A stretch of 64,000 bases of DNA from Methylopila capsulata. GTDB taxonomy: Bacteria > Pseudomonadota > Alphaproteobacteria > Rhizobiales > Methylopilaceae. The translations under genes were made by a program, and so were the position numbers. The stretch lies in the NCBI RefSeq assembly GCF_016907975.1, contig NZ_JAFBCY010000003.1, positions 496,001 through 560,000 of the forward strand, written 5' to 3'. Numbering within the stretch: position 1 is the stretch's first letter; every line of letters starts with the position of its first letter. Shown here one piece after another: positions 1-8,104 of the stretch. Below the pieces are notes generated by a model that saw only the letters and a list, made by a program, of their open reading frames with translations, did not search any database and had not been told where the DNA came from.

Positions 1-1580
1 CGGCGCGGCGCTTCGCCAGCGGGCCCGAAACCCGGTTCGCCGCCGGCGACGTGCTTTACGCCATCGGCGCCCATGGCGCGCCGGCATGGCTGGTGCTCGA
101 GGGATCGATCGACGTCGTCCGCCGCGACGGCCTGAGCCGCGAAGCCGTCATCACCATCCATCGTCCCGGCCAGTTTTCCGGCGAGGTGAACCAGCTCGCG
201 GGCCGTCCCTCGATCGCGGCGGGACGCGCGGGGCCGGACGGGTGCGTCGCCCTGCCCTTCGATCCGCCGCACCTGCGGGCGCTGATGATTGGGTCGGCCG
301 ATGTCGGGGAGCTGGTCATGCGCGCTCTGATCCTGCGGCGGGTCAGCCTGATCGAGGAAGGCGGCGCAGGCACCATCCTGGTGGGCGTGCCGGGCAGCCC
401 CGACATGCTGCGCCTGCAGGACTTCCTGGGCCGCGGCGGCCTGCCCAACCTCGTGCTCGACGTTCGGGCGGATGAAGAGGGGCGCGCGCTGGTGGAGCGG
501 GCCGGCGTGCCGCCGGAGGAGCTGCCGCTGGTGGTCTGCCCCAACGGGCCGGTGCTCCGGCGCCCGAGCAACGAGGAGCTCGCCGCCTGTCTGGGCGTCG
601 TCCCGGCGATCGATCCCGACCGCCTGTATGATCTGGCGGTCGTCGGGGCCGGCCCCGCTGGGCTTGCGACCGCGGTCTATGCGGCGTCCGAGGGTCTATC
701 GGTGATCGTGCTCGATTCACGCGCCATGGGCGGACAGGCCGGCGCCTCCGCCCGGATCGAGAACTACCTCGGCTTCCCCACCGGCATCTCCGGACAGGCG
801 CTCGCCGGACGCGCGTTCAACCAGGCGCTGAAGTTCGGCGCCGAGATCGCGATACCGGTCGCGGTGGAGAAGCTGGAGTGCGACCCGTCCGGCCTGACGC
901 TGCTGTGCGCCGGCGACCGTCGCGTGAAGACCCGCTCGGTGGTGATCGCGTCGGGCGCGCGCTACCGCCGGCCCGACATTCCCAACCTCGCCGAGTTCGA
1001 GGGCGCCGGCGTGTCCTACTGGATTTCGGCCATCGAGGCGCGGCTGTGCGCCGGCGAGGAGGTGGTCCTGGTCGGCGGCGGCAACTCCGCCGGCCAGGCC
1101 GTCGTGTTCCTCGCCCCGCACGTGAAGACGCTCCACCTCGTCGTACGACGCGATCTGGCGCAGACGATGTCACGCTACCTGATCGACCGGATCGCCGCGC
1201 TCGCCAACGTCGAACTCCATGTCGGCAGCGAGATCGTCGGGCTCGAAGGCCGCCGCGAGACCGGGCTCGCCGCGGCGACGTTCCGCGACCGCGACGGGAC
1301 GCTTCATCGGCGCGCGGCGCGCCACGTGTTCCTGTTCATCGGCGCCGACCCCAACGCCGATTGGGCGCGCGGCTGCGTCGACACCGACGCCAAGGGCTTC
1401 GTGCTCACCGGGTCCGGAGCGTCGCCGCTGGAGACCAGCCGGCCCGGCGTCTTCGCCATCGGCGACGTGCGCGCCGGCTCCACCAAACGCGTCGCCGCGG
1501 CCGTCGGCGAGGGCGCGGCCGTGGTGGCCCAGATCCACGCCCTTTTCGCTGAACAGGCGGCGCAGGAGAGAACCGGATGA
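1..1580 (+). CDS. Cyclic-nucleotide-binding / thioredoxin-reductase-like flavoprotein (5' partial)
   Basis: The frame is open to the left edge of the window, so the gene starts upstream. The first visible residues (FAAGDVLYAIGAHG, a Gly-rich turn, then EGSIDVV) read as the end of a cyclic-nucleotide-binding beta-barrel. A thioredoxin-like stretch follows at about 105-180 (numbering from the GTG at 51), then a class II pyridine-nucleotide-disulfide-reductase fold with the FAD motif VGAGPAGLA, the NAD(P)H motif VGGGNSAGQ and the C-terminal FAD contact AIGDVRAG. No CxxC redox pair is present where thioredoxin reductases carry it, so classical thioredoxin reduction is doubtful. The stop overlaps the start of the next gene as ATGA, which suggests translational coupling with the zinc-finger protein. 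Probably cytosolic; the substrate is unknown. Confidence 0.85.
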   Translation, partial: ARRFASGPETRFAAGDVLYAIGAHGAPAWLVLEGSIDVVRRDGLSREAVITIHRPGQFSGEVNQLAGRPSIAAGRAGPDGCVALPFDPPHLRALMIGSADVGELVMRALILRRVSLIEEGGAGTILVGVPGSPDMLRLQDFLGRGGLPNLVLDVRADEEGRALVERAGVPPEELPLVVCPNGPVLRRPSNEELAACLGVVPAIDPDRLYDLAVVGAGPAGLATAVYAASEGLSVIVLDSRAMGGQAGASARIENYLGFPTGISGQALAGRAFNQALKFGAEIAIPVAVEKLECDPSGLTLLCAGDRRVKTRSVVIASGARYRRPDIPNLAEFEGAGVSYWISAIEARLCAGEEVVLVGGGNSAGQAVVFLAPHVKTLHLVVRRDLAQTMSRYLIDRIAALANVELHVGSEIVGLEGRRETGLAAATFRDRDGTLHRRAARHVFLFIGADPNADWARGCVDTDAKGFVLTGSGASPLETSRPGVFAIGDVRAGSTKRVAAAVGEGAAVVAQIHALFAEQAAQERTG

Positions 1581-1876
1581 GCTGTTCGCACATGAGGACG
1601 ATCCACGACGTCGCCCCCAGCGCCAGGGGCTGCGAGGAGTGTCTGAAGATCGGGAGCGCCTGGGTGCACCTGCGGCTCTGCCGCGCGTGCGGCCATGTCG
1701 GCTGTTGCGATCAGTCGCCGCATCGCCATGCCCGCGCGCACTTCGAAGCCACGGCGCATCCGATCGTCGAAGGCTACGACCCGCCGGAAGGCTGGGGATG
1801 GTGCTACGTCGACGACACGGAGGTCGAGCTGCCCGACCAGACGCCTCAGCAGGGCCCGATCCCGCGCTTCGTCTGA
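1577..1876 (+). CDS. UBP-type zinc-finger protein
   Basis: 99-aa protein with an apparently complete ZnF-UBP ligand set: Cys3-x-His5, Cys19-x2-Cys22, Cys35-x2-Cys38, Cys43 and a His cluster at 49, 51, 55 and 61. A WGWCY segment at 73-77 sits where eukaryotic ZnF-UBP domains place aromatic residues that hold the free ubiquitin C-terminus. In eukaryotes the fold reads the di-glycine tail; the bacterial stand-alone form has no role I can name with confidence. The ATG overlaps the upstream flavoprotein stop by 4 nt, so the two are probably co-translated and may act together. No other domain is visible. Confidence 0.85.
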   Translation: MSCSHMRTIHDVAPSARGCEECLKIGSAWVHLRLCRACGHVGCCDQSPHRHARAHFEATAHPIVEGYDPPEGWGWCYVDDTEVELPDQTPQQGPIPRFV

Positions 1877-2281
1877 CGGGCGCGACGGGCCGCTCAGCGG
1901 CCGGGGGCTTCCACCTTACGAGCTTCGACGCCGGCCTGTTCGAGTCGAGCGCGAGAAATCGCGCCCGACTCCGGCCGCCGACGCTCGCCAGCGCAACCGA
2001 ATGATCGGACCCGCCTTGGAGGCGCCGCGCCCGGCGGAAAAGCTGGGAGCCGCTCCACCCGTCTCATTGGATCTTTTATGGATGGTTATGGACTTATTTC
2101 GGTATTGACGACATCGCATGTCGTCGGCCACGATCGGCTGGCATCAGCGACCGACGACGTCGCGCGAACCGCCGCTTGCGACCTGTCTTCGCAAAGGTGA
2201 CCGGAGCCGACGCCCGAAGAGCGTCGCGTCCGTGACCAGCTGTCGCCGAGGGCGATCCGCTGAGCTTGGGGGAAATGTCTC
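1877..2281. other. Intergenic, no gene recognised
   Basis: About 400 bp between the zinc-finger gene and the RTX gene. No supported reading frame, tRNA or convincing terminator was seen. The last 20 bases carry a GGGGAAA ribosome-binding site for the RTX start, so a promoter for it probably lies here, but no -35/-10 pair stands out. Confidence 0.5.
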
Positions 2282-4576
2282 ATGGCTTACTGGCTGGCCC
2301 TGACCGAAAAGAACGATTCCAGAGCCTTCTGGACCTCCGGCCAAGCCGTGGACATCTGGGCGCTCGGGGGCAACGACACCGTGCATGGCTCCCACTTCGG
2401 GGACACGCTTCGCGGACAGGATGGCGACGACTCCCTGATTGGCGAGAATGGAAACGACCTTCTCGACGGCGGCGGAGGCAACGACACGCTCAGAGGTTAC
2501 GCGCACAACGACACGCTCGAAGGGTATTCGGGCGTAGATCTCCTGGTGGGAGACGAGGGCGACGACGTGGTCTTCGGCGGCGACGACCGCGACACGATCG
2601 ACGGCGGGTACGGCTTCGACACCCTCTATGGAGACAACGGCGACGACCTCATCAACGGCGTCTTCGACGACGACTACATCGCGGGCGGCTGGGGCGTCGA
2701 CGAGCTTTACGGCGGGAGCGGAAACGACCGCATCTACGGCGATTACGAGAACGACGCGCGCGGCGACGGCGACAGCCTGTACGGCGGCGATGGGCGGGAC
2801 ACCATCTTCGGCAACGGCGGCGCCGACACGATCTACGGCGACGGATCCGAAGACCAGGCGTCCGCAGCGACCGACGATTTCCTGATCGGCGGCAGCGGCG
2901 TCGATTTCATCGTCGGCGTCTGGGGAAACGACACGATCCTGGGCGGGGCCGACGGCGACAATCTCTATGGCGGCGCGGGCAACGACACCGTCTGGGGCGG
3001 CATGCGGGGCGCAGAGGCCTACACCGGGAACGACTCGATCAGCGGCGATGAAGGCGACGACGTTCTCTATGGCGAGGACGGCAACGACACGATCCACGGC
3101 AACGCCGATCAGGACCGCATCTATGGCGACGTGTTCTACGCGGCGGGCGTCGTGTCGGGAAATGACTCCCTGTTCGGCGACGCCGGCAACGACACGATCT
3201 TCGGCGACAGCGACAATGCTGCGGTGTTCGGCGGCGACGACACCCTTTTCGGCGGCGTCGGCTACGACCGGCTCTACGGCGAAAACGGCAACGACCTGCT
3301 CAAGGGCGGAGCGCACGGAGACACGCTTTACGGCGGCGCCGGCGACGACAAGCTCTACGCCTACAGCGACGGCCTGATCCTGATCATCGGCGACACCTAC
3401 ACCGATTGGCTCTATGGCGGGGCGGGCCGGGACACGCTGGTCGGCGACAGCGGGGCCGACCAGTTGCTCGGCGAGAGCGACTCCGACAGGCTCTCGGGAG
3501 GCGGCGGCGACGACACGCTCCGGGGCGGCGACGCGGCGGACACGCTCAACGGCGGCAGCGGCGCGGACTACGCCGTCGGCGACGCCGGAAACGACCAGCT
3601 CTACGGCGACGCCGGCCGCGACACGCTTTACGGCGGCGCGGACCAGGACGAGCTCTACGGCGGCGCGGACGCCGACGACCTGCAGGGCGGCGTCGGCGAC
3701 GACGTCCTCGTGGGCGGCGCCGGCGCGGACCGGCTGGACGGCGGGCGACCGGCCTCGTTCTTCCCGCTCGGCGGCTGGGGCGTCGACAGGGTCGACTACG
3801 CGGCGTCGGCGGAGGGCGTGCGCGTCGATCTCCGGACCGGCGTCGGGCTCGGCGGCGACGCCGAAGGCGACCTGCTGTTCAACATCGACGACATCACGGG
3901 GTCCAACGCCGGATCGAACCGGCTCACCGGCTCGAGCGGCGCCAACAGCCTCGGCGGCGGCTCCGCCGCCGACACGCTTCTCGGGGGCGCCGGCGACGAC
4001 CTGTTGAACGGCTACGGCGGCGCGGACCTCATCGACGGCGGCGACGGCGTCGATACGCTGAGCGTCTGGGCTCTGTCGGCGACGGGCGCCACGGTCAATC
4101 TCGCCACGGGGCTCGGCTCGGGCGGACTGGCGGAAGGCGACCGCTACCGCAACATCGAGAACGTCGTCGGCACCTGGAGGAACGACACCATCATCGGCGA
4201 CGGCGGAGCCAACGTGCTCACCGGCCAGACGGGCGCCGACGCCTTGACCGGCGGAGGCGGAGCCGACGTCTTCCAGTTCAACGCGAACGACAGCACGCTC
4301 GCCGTGTCCGGGCGCGACACGATCCTGGATTTCAGCCGGGCCGACGGCGACAAGATCAATCTCGCGACCATCGACGCAAACGCGGGAGCCGCCGGCGACC
4401 AGGCGTTCAGCTTCGTGGGCGCGGCGGCCTTCTCCGGCGCCGCCGGACAGCTGCGCGTGGAGCGGAGCGGCGCGGACTTCTATGCGTTCGGCGACGCGAA
4501 CGGCGACGCCGTCGCCGATGTCAGCATTCTGCTCCGCAACGTCGCGACTCTGGGCGCCGTCGATTTCATCCTGTAG
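2282..4576 (+). CDS. RTX calcium-binding beta-roll protein, putative type I secreted
   Basis: 764-aa acidic protein built almost wholly of glycine/aspartate nonapeptides of the GGxGxDxLx type from about residue 30 to 640. These bind Ca2+ and fold as a parallel beta-roll outside the cell. Longer non-repeat strands interrupt the rolls (about 500-545 and 600-640). The C-terminal 100 residues (FQFNANDS..., then DTILDFS...D...INL and a hydrophobic end VDFIL) match the serralysin-type C-terminal export region of type I secretion substrates. No N-terminal signal peptide and no catalytic domain are visible, so it may be structural, adhesive or biofilm-related rather than an enzyme. No ABC exporter, membrane-fusion protein or TolC gene occurs in the window. 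The start is ATG after GGGGAAA. Confidence 0.85.
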   Translation: MAYWLALTEKNDSRAFWTSGQAVDIWALGGNDTVHGSHFGDTLRGQDGDDSLIGENGNDLLDGGGGNDTLRGYAHNDTLEGYSGVDLLVGDEGDDVVFGGDDRDTIDGGYGFDTLYGDNGDDLINGVFDDDYIAGGWGVDELYGGSGNDRIYGDYENDARGDGDSLYGGDGRDTIFGNGGADTIYGDGSEDQASAATDDFLIGGSGVDFIVGVWGNDTILGGADGDNLYGGAGNDTVWGGMRGAEAYTGNDSISGDEGDDVLYGEDGNDTIHGNADQDRIYGDVFYAAGVVSGNDSLFGDAGNDTIFGDSDNAAVFGGDDTLFGGVGYDRLYGENGNDLLKGGAHGDTLYGGAGDDKLYAYSDGLILIIGDTYTDWLYGGAGRDTLVGDSGADQLLGESDSDRLSGGGGDDTLRGGDAADTLNGGSGADYAVGDAGNDQLYGDAGRDTLYGGADQDELYGGADADDLQGGVGDDVLVGGAGADRLDGGRPASFFPLGGWGVDRVDYAASAEGVRVDLRTGVGLGGDAEGDLLFNIDDITGSNAGSNRLTGSSGANSLGGGSAADTLLGGAGDDLLNGYGGADLIDGGDGVDTLSVWALSATGATVNLATGLGSGGLAEGDRYRNIENVVGTWRNDTIIGDGGANVLTGQTGADALTGGGGADVFQFNANDSTLAVSGRDTILDFSRADGDKINLATIDANAGAAGDQAFSFVGAAAFSGAAGQLRVERSGADFYAFGDANGDAVADVSILLRNVATLGAVDFIL

Positions 4577-4928
4577 CGGCCCGGTCGCCGTCGGCGGGCG
4601 CGCGACGCCGCGCGGCTGGACCGACGTCGGTCACGGCCGCGCCTGAGGGCCTCCGACCTGGTCGCGACGACCGAGGTCGACGCGGCGCACGCCGGCAAGC
4701 GCGCGTTCGACCCCGGCGAGAGGGCGCCCCCCAGGGGCCCGCCCGGCGCCCGCGCGACCGATGGCGACGTCCCGATCGAGCCCCGCACCGGCGCGAGGCG
4801 AACGCGCCTCTGGCCCGCGACGTTTGCCGAGCCGAGGCCGGCAATCTCTGCTAACAAGAGGAGACGCGGACACATTCGCCCCGACGGCAGCATCTCGTCA
4901 GCGCCCCTTCCTCGATCGAAAGCGCATT
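4577..4928. other. Intergenic, no gene recognised
   Basis: About 350 bp of very GC-rich DNA between the RTX gene and the transglutaminase-like gene. The downstream frame stays open into this stretch, but that extension is low-complexity Arg/Ala/Pro and looks non-coding. No clear terminator or promoter was identified. Confidence 0.45.
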
Positions 4929-5747
4929 ATGCTGATCCGCTACGGCTATGAGATCAATTTGCACTGCCAGGCGCCGACGCCCATGGTCTGCCTGCTCTCA
5001 GTGCACGACGACCGCGCGGCCGACGTGCGCGCGGTCGAGAGGGTCTTCACGACCCCGATCATTCCGACGACGACCTACCGCGACCTGTTTGGAAACCGCT
5101 GCCGGCGGTTCGTGGCGCCGGCCGGCGACTTCACGCTCTGGGGCGACGCAACGATCGAGGACAGCGGCCTGCATGACGAGGCGGTCCTCGACGCCGCGGA
5201 ATGGCCGGTCGCCGACCTGCCGGACGAGACGCTGGTCTACCTCATGGGCAGCCGCTACTGCGAGACGGACGAACTGAGCCAGGCGGCCTGGGACCTGTTC
5301 GGCCATCTCACGCCGGGCTGGGGCCGCGTGCAGGCGGTGTGCGATTTCGTCAACCAGCACATCGCGTTCGACTACCAGCAGGCGCGCTCGACCCGCACGG
5401 CGCTCGGCGCCTTCAGGGAGCGCGTCGGCGTGTGCCGCGACTTCGCGCATCTCGCCGTCGCGCTCTGCCGCTGCCTCAACATCCCGGCCCGCTACGTCAA
5501 CGGCCACCTCGGCGACATCGGCGTGCCGGTGGTCGACCCCATGGACTTCAGCGCCTGGATCGAGGTCTATCTCGGCGGCGCCTGGCGCACCTTCGACCCG
5601 CGCAACAACATCCCCCGCATCGGCCGCATCGTGGTCGCCCGCGGCCGCGACGCCGCGGACGTCCCGCTGATCAACTCGTTCGGCCCGCACACCCTGACCT
5701 CGTTCAAGGTCTGGACCTACGAAGTGGATCAGGCGCCGGTCTACTGA
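4929..5747 (+). CDS. Transglutaminase-like cysteine protease-fold protein
   Basis: 272-aa protein. The start is ATG 4929, where conserved-looking sequence (MLIRYGYEINL) begins; upstream in-frame sequence looks non-coding. An N-terminal beta-rich region of about 130 residues precedes a transglutaminase-like core with the nucleophile context RVGVCRDFAHLAVALC (Cys near residue 165) and the Asp context WRTFDPRNN. Where most family members have HAW, this one reads DFSAW, so the usual catalytic His is not visible there. Predicted cytosolic, with no signal peptide. Family members hydrolyse peptide or amide bonds, but the substrate is unknown. It stands alone, convergent with the operon that follows. 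Confidence 0.75.
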   Translation: MLIRYGYEINLHCQAPTPMVCLLSVHDDRAADVRAVERVFTTPIIPTTTYRDLFGNRCRRFVAPAGDFTLWGDATIEDSGLHDEAVLDAAEWPVADLPDETLVYLMGSRYCETDELSQAAWDLFGHLTPGWGRVQAVCDFVNQHIAFDYQQARSTRTALGAFRERVGVCRDFAHLAVALCRCLNIPARYVNGHLGDIGVPVVDPMDFSAWIEVYLGGAWRTFDPRNNIPRIGRIVVARGRDAADVPLINSFGPHTLTSFKVWTYEVDQAPVY

Positions 5748-5765
5748 GCGGCGCCTGCCGCCCGG

Positions 5766-7157
5766 TCAGGTCTCGGCCCCGAAGAACCGCTCGTCCTGCC
5801 GGCGCCGCATCACGTAGAGCGGCGCCGCCTCGTCCATCTCGAGGTCGCCGAGCGTCACCGAAGCGCCGGCCGGAAGGTCGCGCCGCAGGCGGCGTCCCGC
5901 GATGAGGTAGTACGGCGCGGGGCGCTCCGCCGCGAGCGGCGCGGCGTCGATCAGCTCGGGGCCCACGCCGTCGATGGTGTGGTGATGGCCTTCCGCCGCG
6001 AGCAGCGTTCCCTTGGCGAGCGGCTTGGTCGTCCGGCCGACGAGGTCGACCACCGGCGTCGGCGTCCCGCCGACCGAGACGCCGTTCACCACCGCGTCGA
6101 GCAGGCTGATCGGCGCCTCGACGCCGAGCAGGTGGCGCGGCAGCCACAGCATCGCGGCGTCGCCGCCGCGGCTCATGGTGTGGCCCTTGCCGGCGAGGAT
6201 GCCCCAGGTCTCGGCGTCCTCGCACCGCACCACCACGAACACGCCGCCCGCGAACGAGATCTCGCCCGGCGCCCGCAGGCAGTTGAACACGTCGAGACGG
6301 CGTCCGCCCGAGAGCAGGCCGCCCCGCGCCTGCTCCTCGAACACGGTCGCGACCTCCTGGATGCGGGCGATCGGCACGTGGAACGGCGCGACGTCCGGCT
6401 TGAGGCCGGTGGCGTTCGCGACCACCGCCATCTCGCAGAGGTCGGGCACCGCCCGCTGCGGCAACGCCGCGGCGCCTGCCGCCCGCTCGGCGACGACGTC
6501 AGCGACCGCGCGGTCGCCAAGCTCCCACGTCGCGCCGAAGCCCGGCGCGTCCGCGGAGCGATCTTCGCTCGTCAGTCTCTCGGTCGCGGGGTCGAACACG
6601 AAGTCGTACTCGCTCGCCTTGCCGGCGGAAATGATCGGCAGCCCCAGCGTCTCCGCCCAGGTGACGAGCCCGATCAGCAAGGCGGGCTGGTCGCCGTCGA
6701 CCGGCGTGCAGACCAGACCACGGTCGGCCGCCACCGCCGCGAGGTAGGAGCCGACGACGGAGTCCGTCTCCTTGGTGACGAGCGCCACGTGCTTGCCGGC
6801 TTCGAGGCTCGCCAGCGCGTGGACGGCGCCGGCCTCCGGGTGGCCGCTGGCCTCGACCACGATGTCGATGGGCAGGCCGAGCGCGACGTCGAGGTCGCCT
6901 GCGGCGATCACGCGCCCTGCGGCCCAAGCGGCCTCGGCTTCCGCGCGGGTCTCGCAGAGCGCGATCGCGCCCTCCGCCGCCCCGGTGGCGCGGAGGGCCT
7001 CCGCGGCGCGCGCGGCCGTGACGTCGATCGCCACGCGCACGCTCATCAGCGTCATCCGGCCGCCCTGGGCCAGCAGCGACCGCCCGAAGGCGCCCGCGCC
7101 GACGAGGGCGACCTCGATCGGGCGCTCGGCCCGTGCAAAACGACGGTGGCTGTTCAT
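5766..7157 (-). CDS. NAD(P)-dependent oxidoreductase, homoserine-dehydrogenase-like, with SAF domain
   Basis: 463-aa protein starting at MNSHRRF; the ATG at 7157 overlaps the amidohydrolase stop as ATGA. A Rossmann motif VALVGAGAFGRS lies near residues 16-27, followed by a dinucleotide-dehydrogenase region (IDIVVEASGHPEAG, LVTKETDS). The C-terminal ~100 residues (TTKPLAKGTLL, YYLIAGRRLRRDLPAGASVTLGDLEMD) fit a SAF/antifreeze-like domain. It is the last gene of a three-gene operon with an MFS transporter and an amidohydrolase under a divergent GntR regulator, so oxidation or reduction of a sugar-acid-type metabolite is likely. The exact substrate cannot be read from sequence. Confidence 0.75.
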   Translation of the reverse strand: MNSHRRFARAERPIEVALVGAGAFGRSLLAQGGRMTLMSVRVAIDVTAARAAEALRATGAAEGAIALCETRAEAEAAWAAGRVIAAGDLDVALGLPIDIVVEASGHPEAGAVHALASLEAGKHVALVTKETDSVVGSYLAAVAADRGLVCTPVDGDQPALLIGLVTWAETLGLPIISAGKASEYDFVFDPATERLTSEDRSADAPGFGATWELGDRAVADVVAERAAGAAALPQRAVPDLCEMAVVANATGLKPDVAPFHVPIARIQEVATVFEEQARGGLLSGGRRLDVFNCLRAPGEISFAGGVFVVVRCEDAETWGILAGKGHTMSRGGDAAMLWLPRHLLGVEAPISLLDAVVNGVSVGGTPTPVVDLVGRTTKPLAKGTLLAAEGHHHTIDGVGPELIDAAPLAAERPAPYYLIAGRRLRRDLPAGASVTLGDLEMDEAAPLYVMRRRQDERFFGAET

Positions 7158-8104
7158 GAGGCTTTCGCGATGCTGGGCGAGGCCGCGGCGAGGCGCGGGC
7201 GGTAGATCCGGACGGCGGTCTCGAAGAACATCTCGCGCTGGTCGGCGGCGCTCCACGGCGCCGCGATCTCGCGGAACCCGTCGAAGATCTCGCGGTAGCT
7301 CGCGAGCATGCCGTCGACCGGGAAGTTCGAGCCGAACATCGTGCGCTCGGGACCGAACAGCTTCAGGATCGTGGTCACCACCTCGGCGTTGTCGGCCGCC
7401 GTCCACGGCCGGCCGGCGATGCAGAGGCCGGAGATCTTGACCGCGACGTTGGGCCGTCTGGCCAGCGCGGCCATGCCCTCGGTCCAGCCGTCGAGCGTCG
7501 CGCGCGCGCGGTCGCCCGGCACGCCGGCGTGGTTCACGATCAGCGTCGTTTCGGGGAAGTCGCGCGCGAGCTCCGCGGCCTCCGCGAGGTTCCACCACGG
7601 CGTCTGCAGGTCGAAGTGCAGACCGTTCGCCGCGAGCAGGGCGTAGCCCGCCCGCCAGCGCTCGTCCGACATCGTCGTCCGGCGGCCCTCGGCGACCTCG
7701 GCGGGCGAGTTCGCGCCGACCGGCTTGTGGCGCACGCTGCGCACCAGCGGAAAGGCGGCTTGGCCTGCGAGGACCTCCGCGACGTCGTCGCGGTCGAGCC
7801 AGGCTTGGGCCACCATCGCGTTCGGCAGGCCGCAGGCGTCGGCGACCTGATGAACATACGTCGTCTCGCCGATCGGGTCGGTCGGGCTCCACTCCGCCTC
7901 GACATAGACCGTCGCGACGATGTTGACGCCTTCGGCGTCGCGGCGGAGGTCGTCCGGCAGGTAGTCCCGCTTGATGGCGCTGTAGTCGCCGTAGCGGTGA
8001 GGCACGATCAGGTCGCCCGAGAGCCAGGGGTAGTCGTTCCTCTTCGGCTCCCAGACGTGGTGGTGGGCGTCGATGATGGGTCCGTCATAGAGGCGCGCGG
8101 TCAT
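7154..8104 (-). CDS. Amidohydrolase 2 family metal-dependent hydrolase (lactonase-like)
   Basis: 316-aa TIM-barrel hydrolase. The N-terminal IIDAHHHVWEP provides the HxH metal site; later barrel elements include IVNHAGVPG and TMFGSNFPVDG, typical of the COG3618 / amidohydrolase_2 group that contains sugar-acid lactonases and pyrone-dicarboxylate hydrolases. The start is ATG 8104, overlapping the MFS stop by 4 nt, and its own stop overlaps the next start by 4 nt, so the three genes are translationally coupled. Context (GntR regulator, anion-type MFS, dehydrogenase) supports lactone hydrolysis in sugar-acid catabolism. That role is inferred. Confidence 0.8.
   Translation of the reverse strand: MTARLYDGPIIDAHHHVWEPKRNDYPWLSGDLIVPHRYGDYSAIKRDYLPDDLRRDAEGVNIVATVYVEAEWSPTDPIGETTYVHQVADACGLPNAMVAQAWLDRDDVAEVLAGQAAFPLVRSVRHKPVGANSPAEVAEGRRTTMSDERWRAGYALLAANGLHFDLQTPWWNLAEAAELARDFPETTLIVNHAGVPGDRARATLDGWTEGMAALARRPNVAVKISGLCIAGRPWTAADNAEVVTTILKLFGPERTMFGSNFPVDGMLASYREIFDGFREIAAPWSAADQREMFFETAVRIYRPRLAAASPSIAKAS

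Noticed and set aside
2144-3316. Long open frame antisense to the RTX gene
   Set aside because: It mirrors the Gly/Asp repeats (Val/Ala-rich antisense) and has no ribosome-binding site or domain; it is a composition artefact.
2282-4576. RTX protein as a pore-forming hemolysin
   Set aside because: No hydrophobic pore domain or acylation lysine region is visible; the repeats alone do not imply a toxin.
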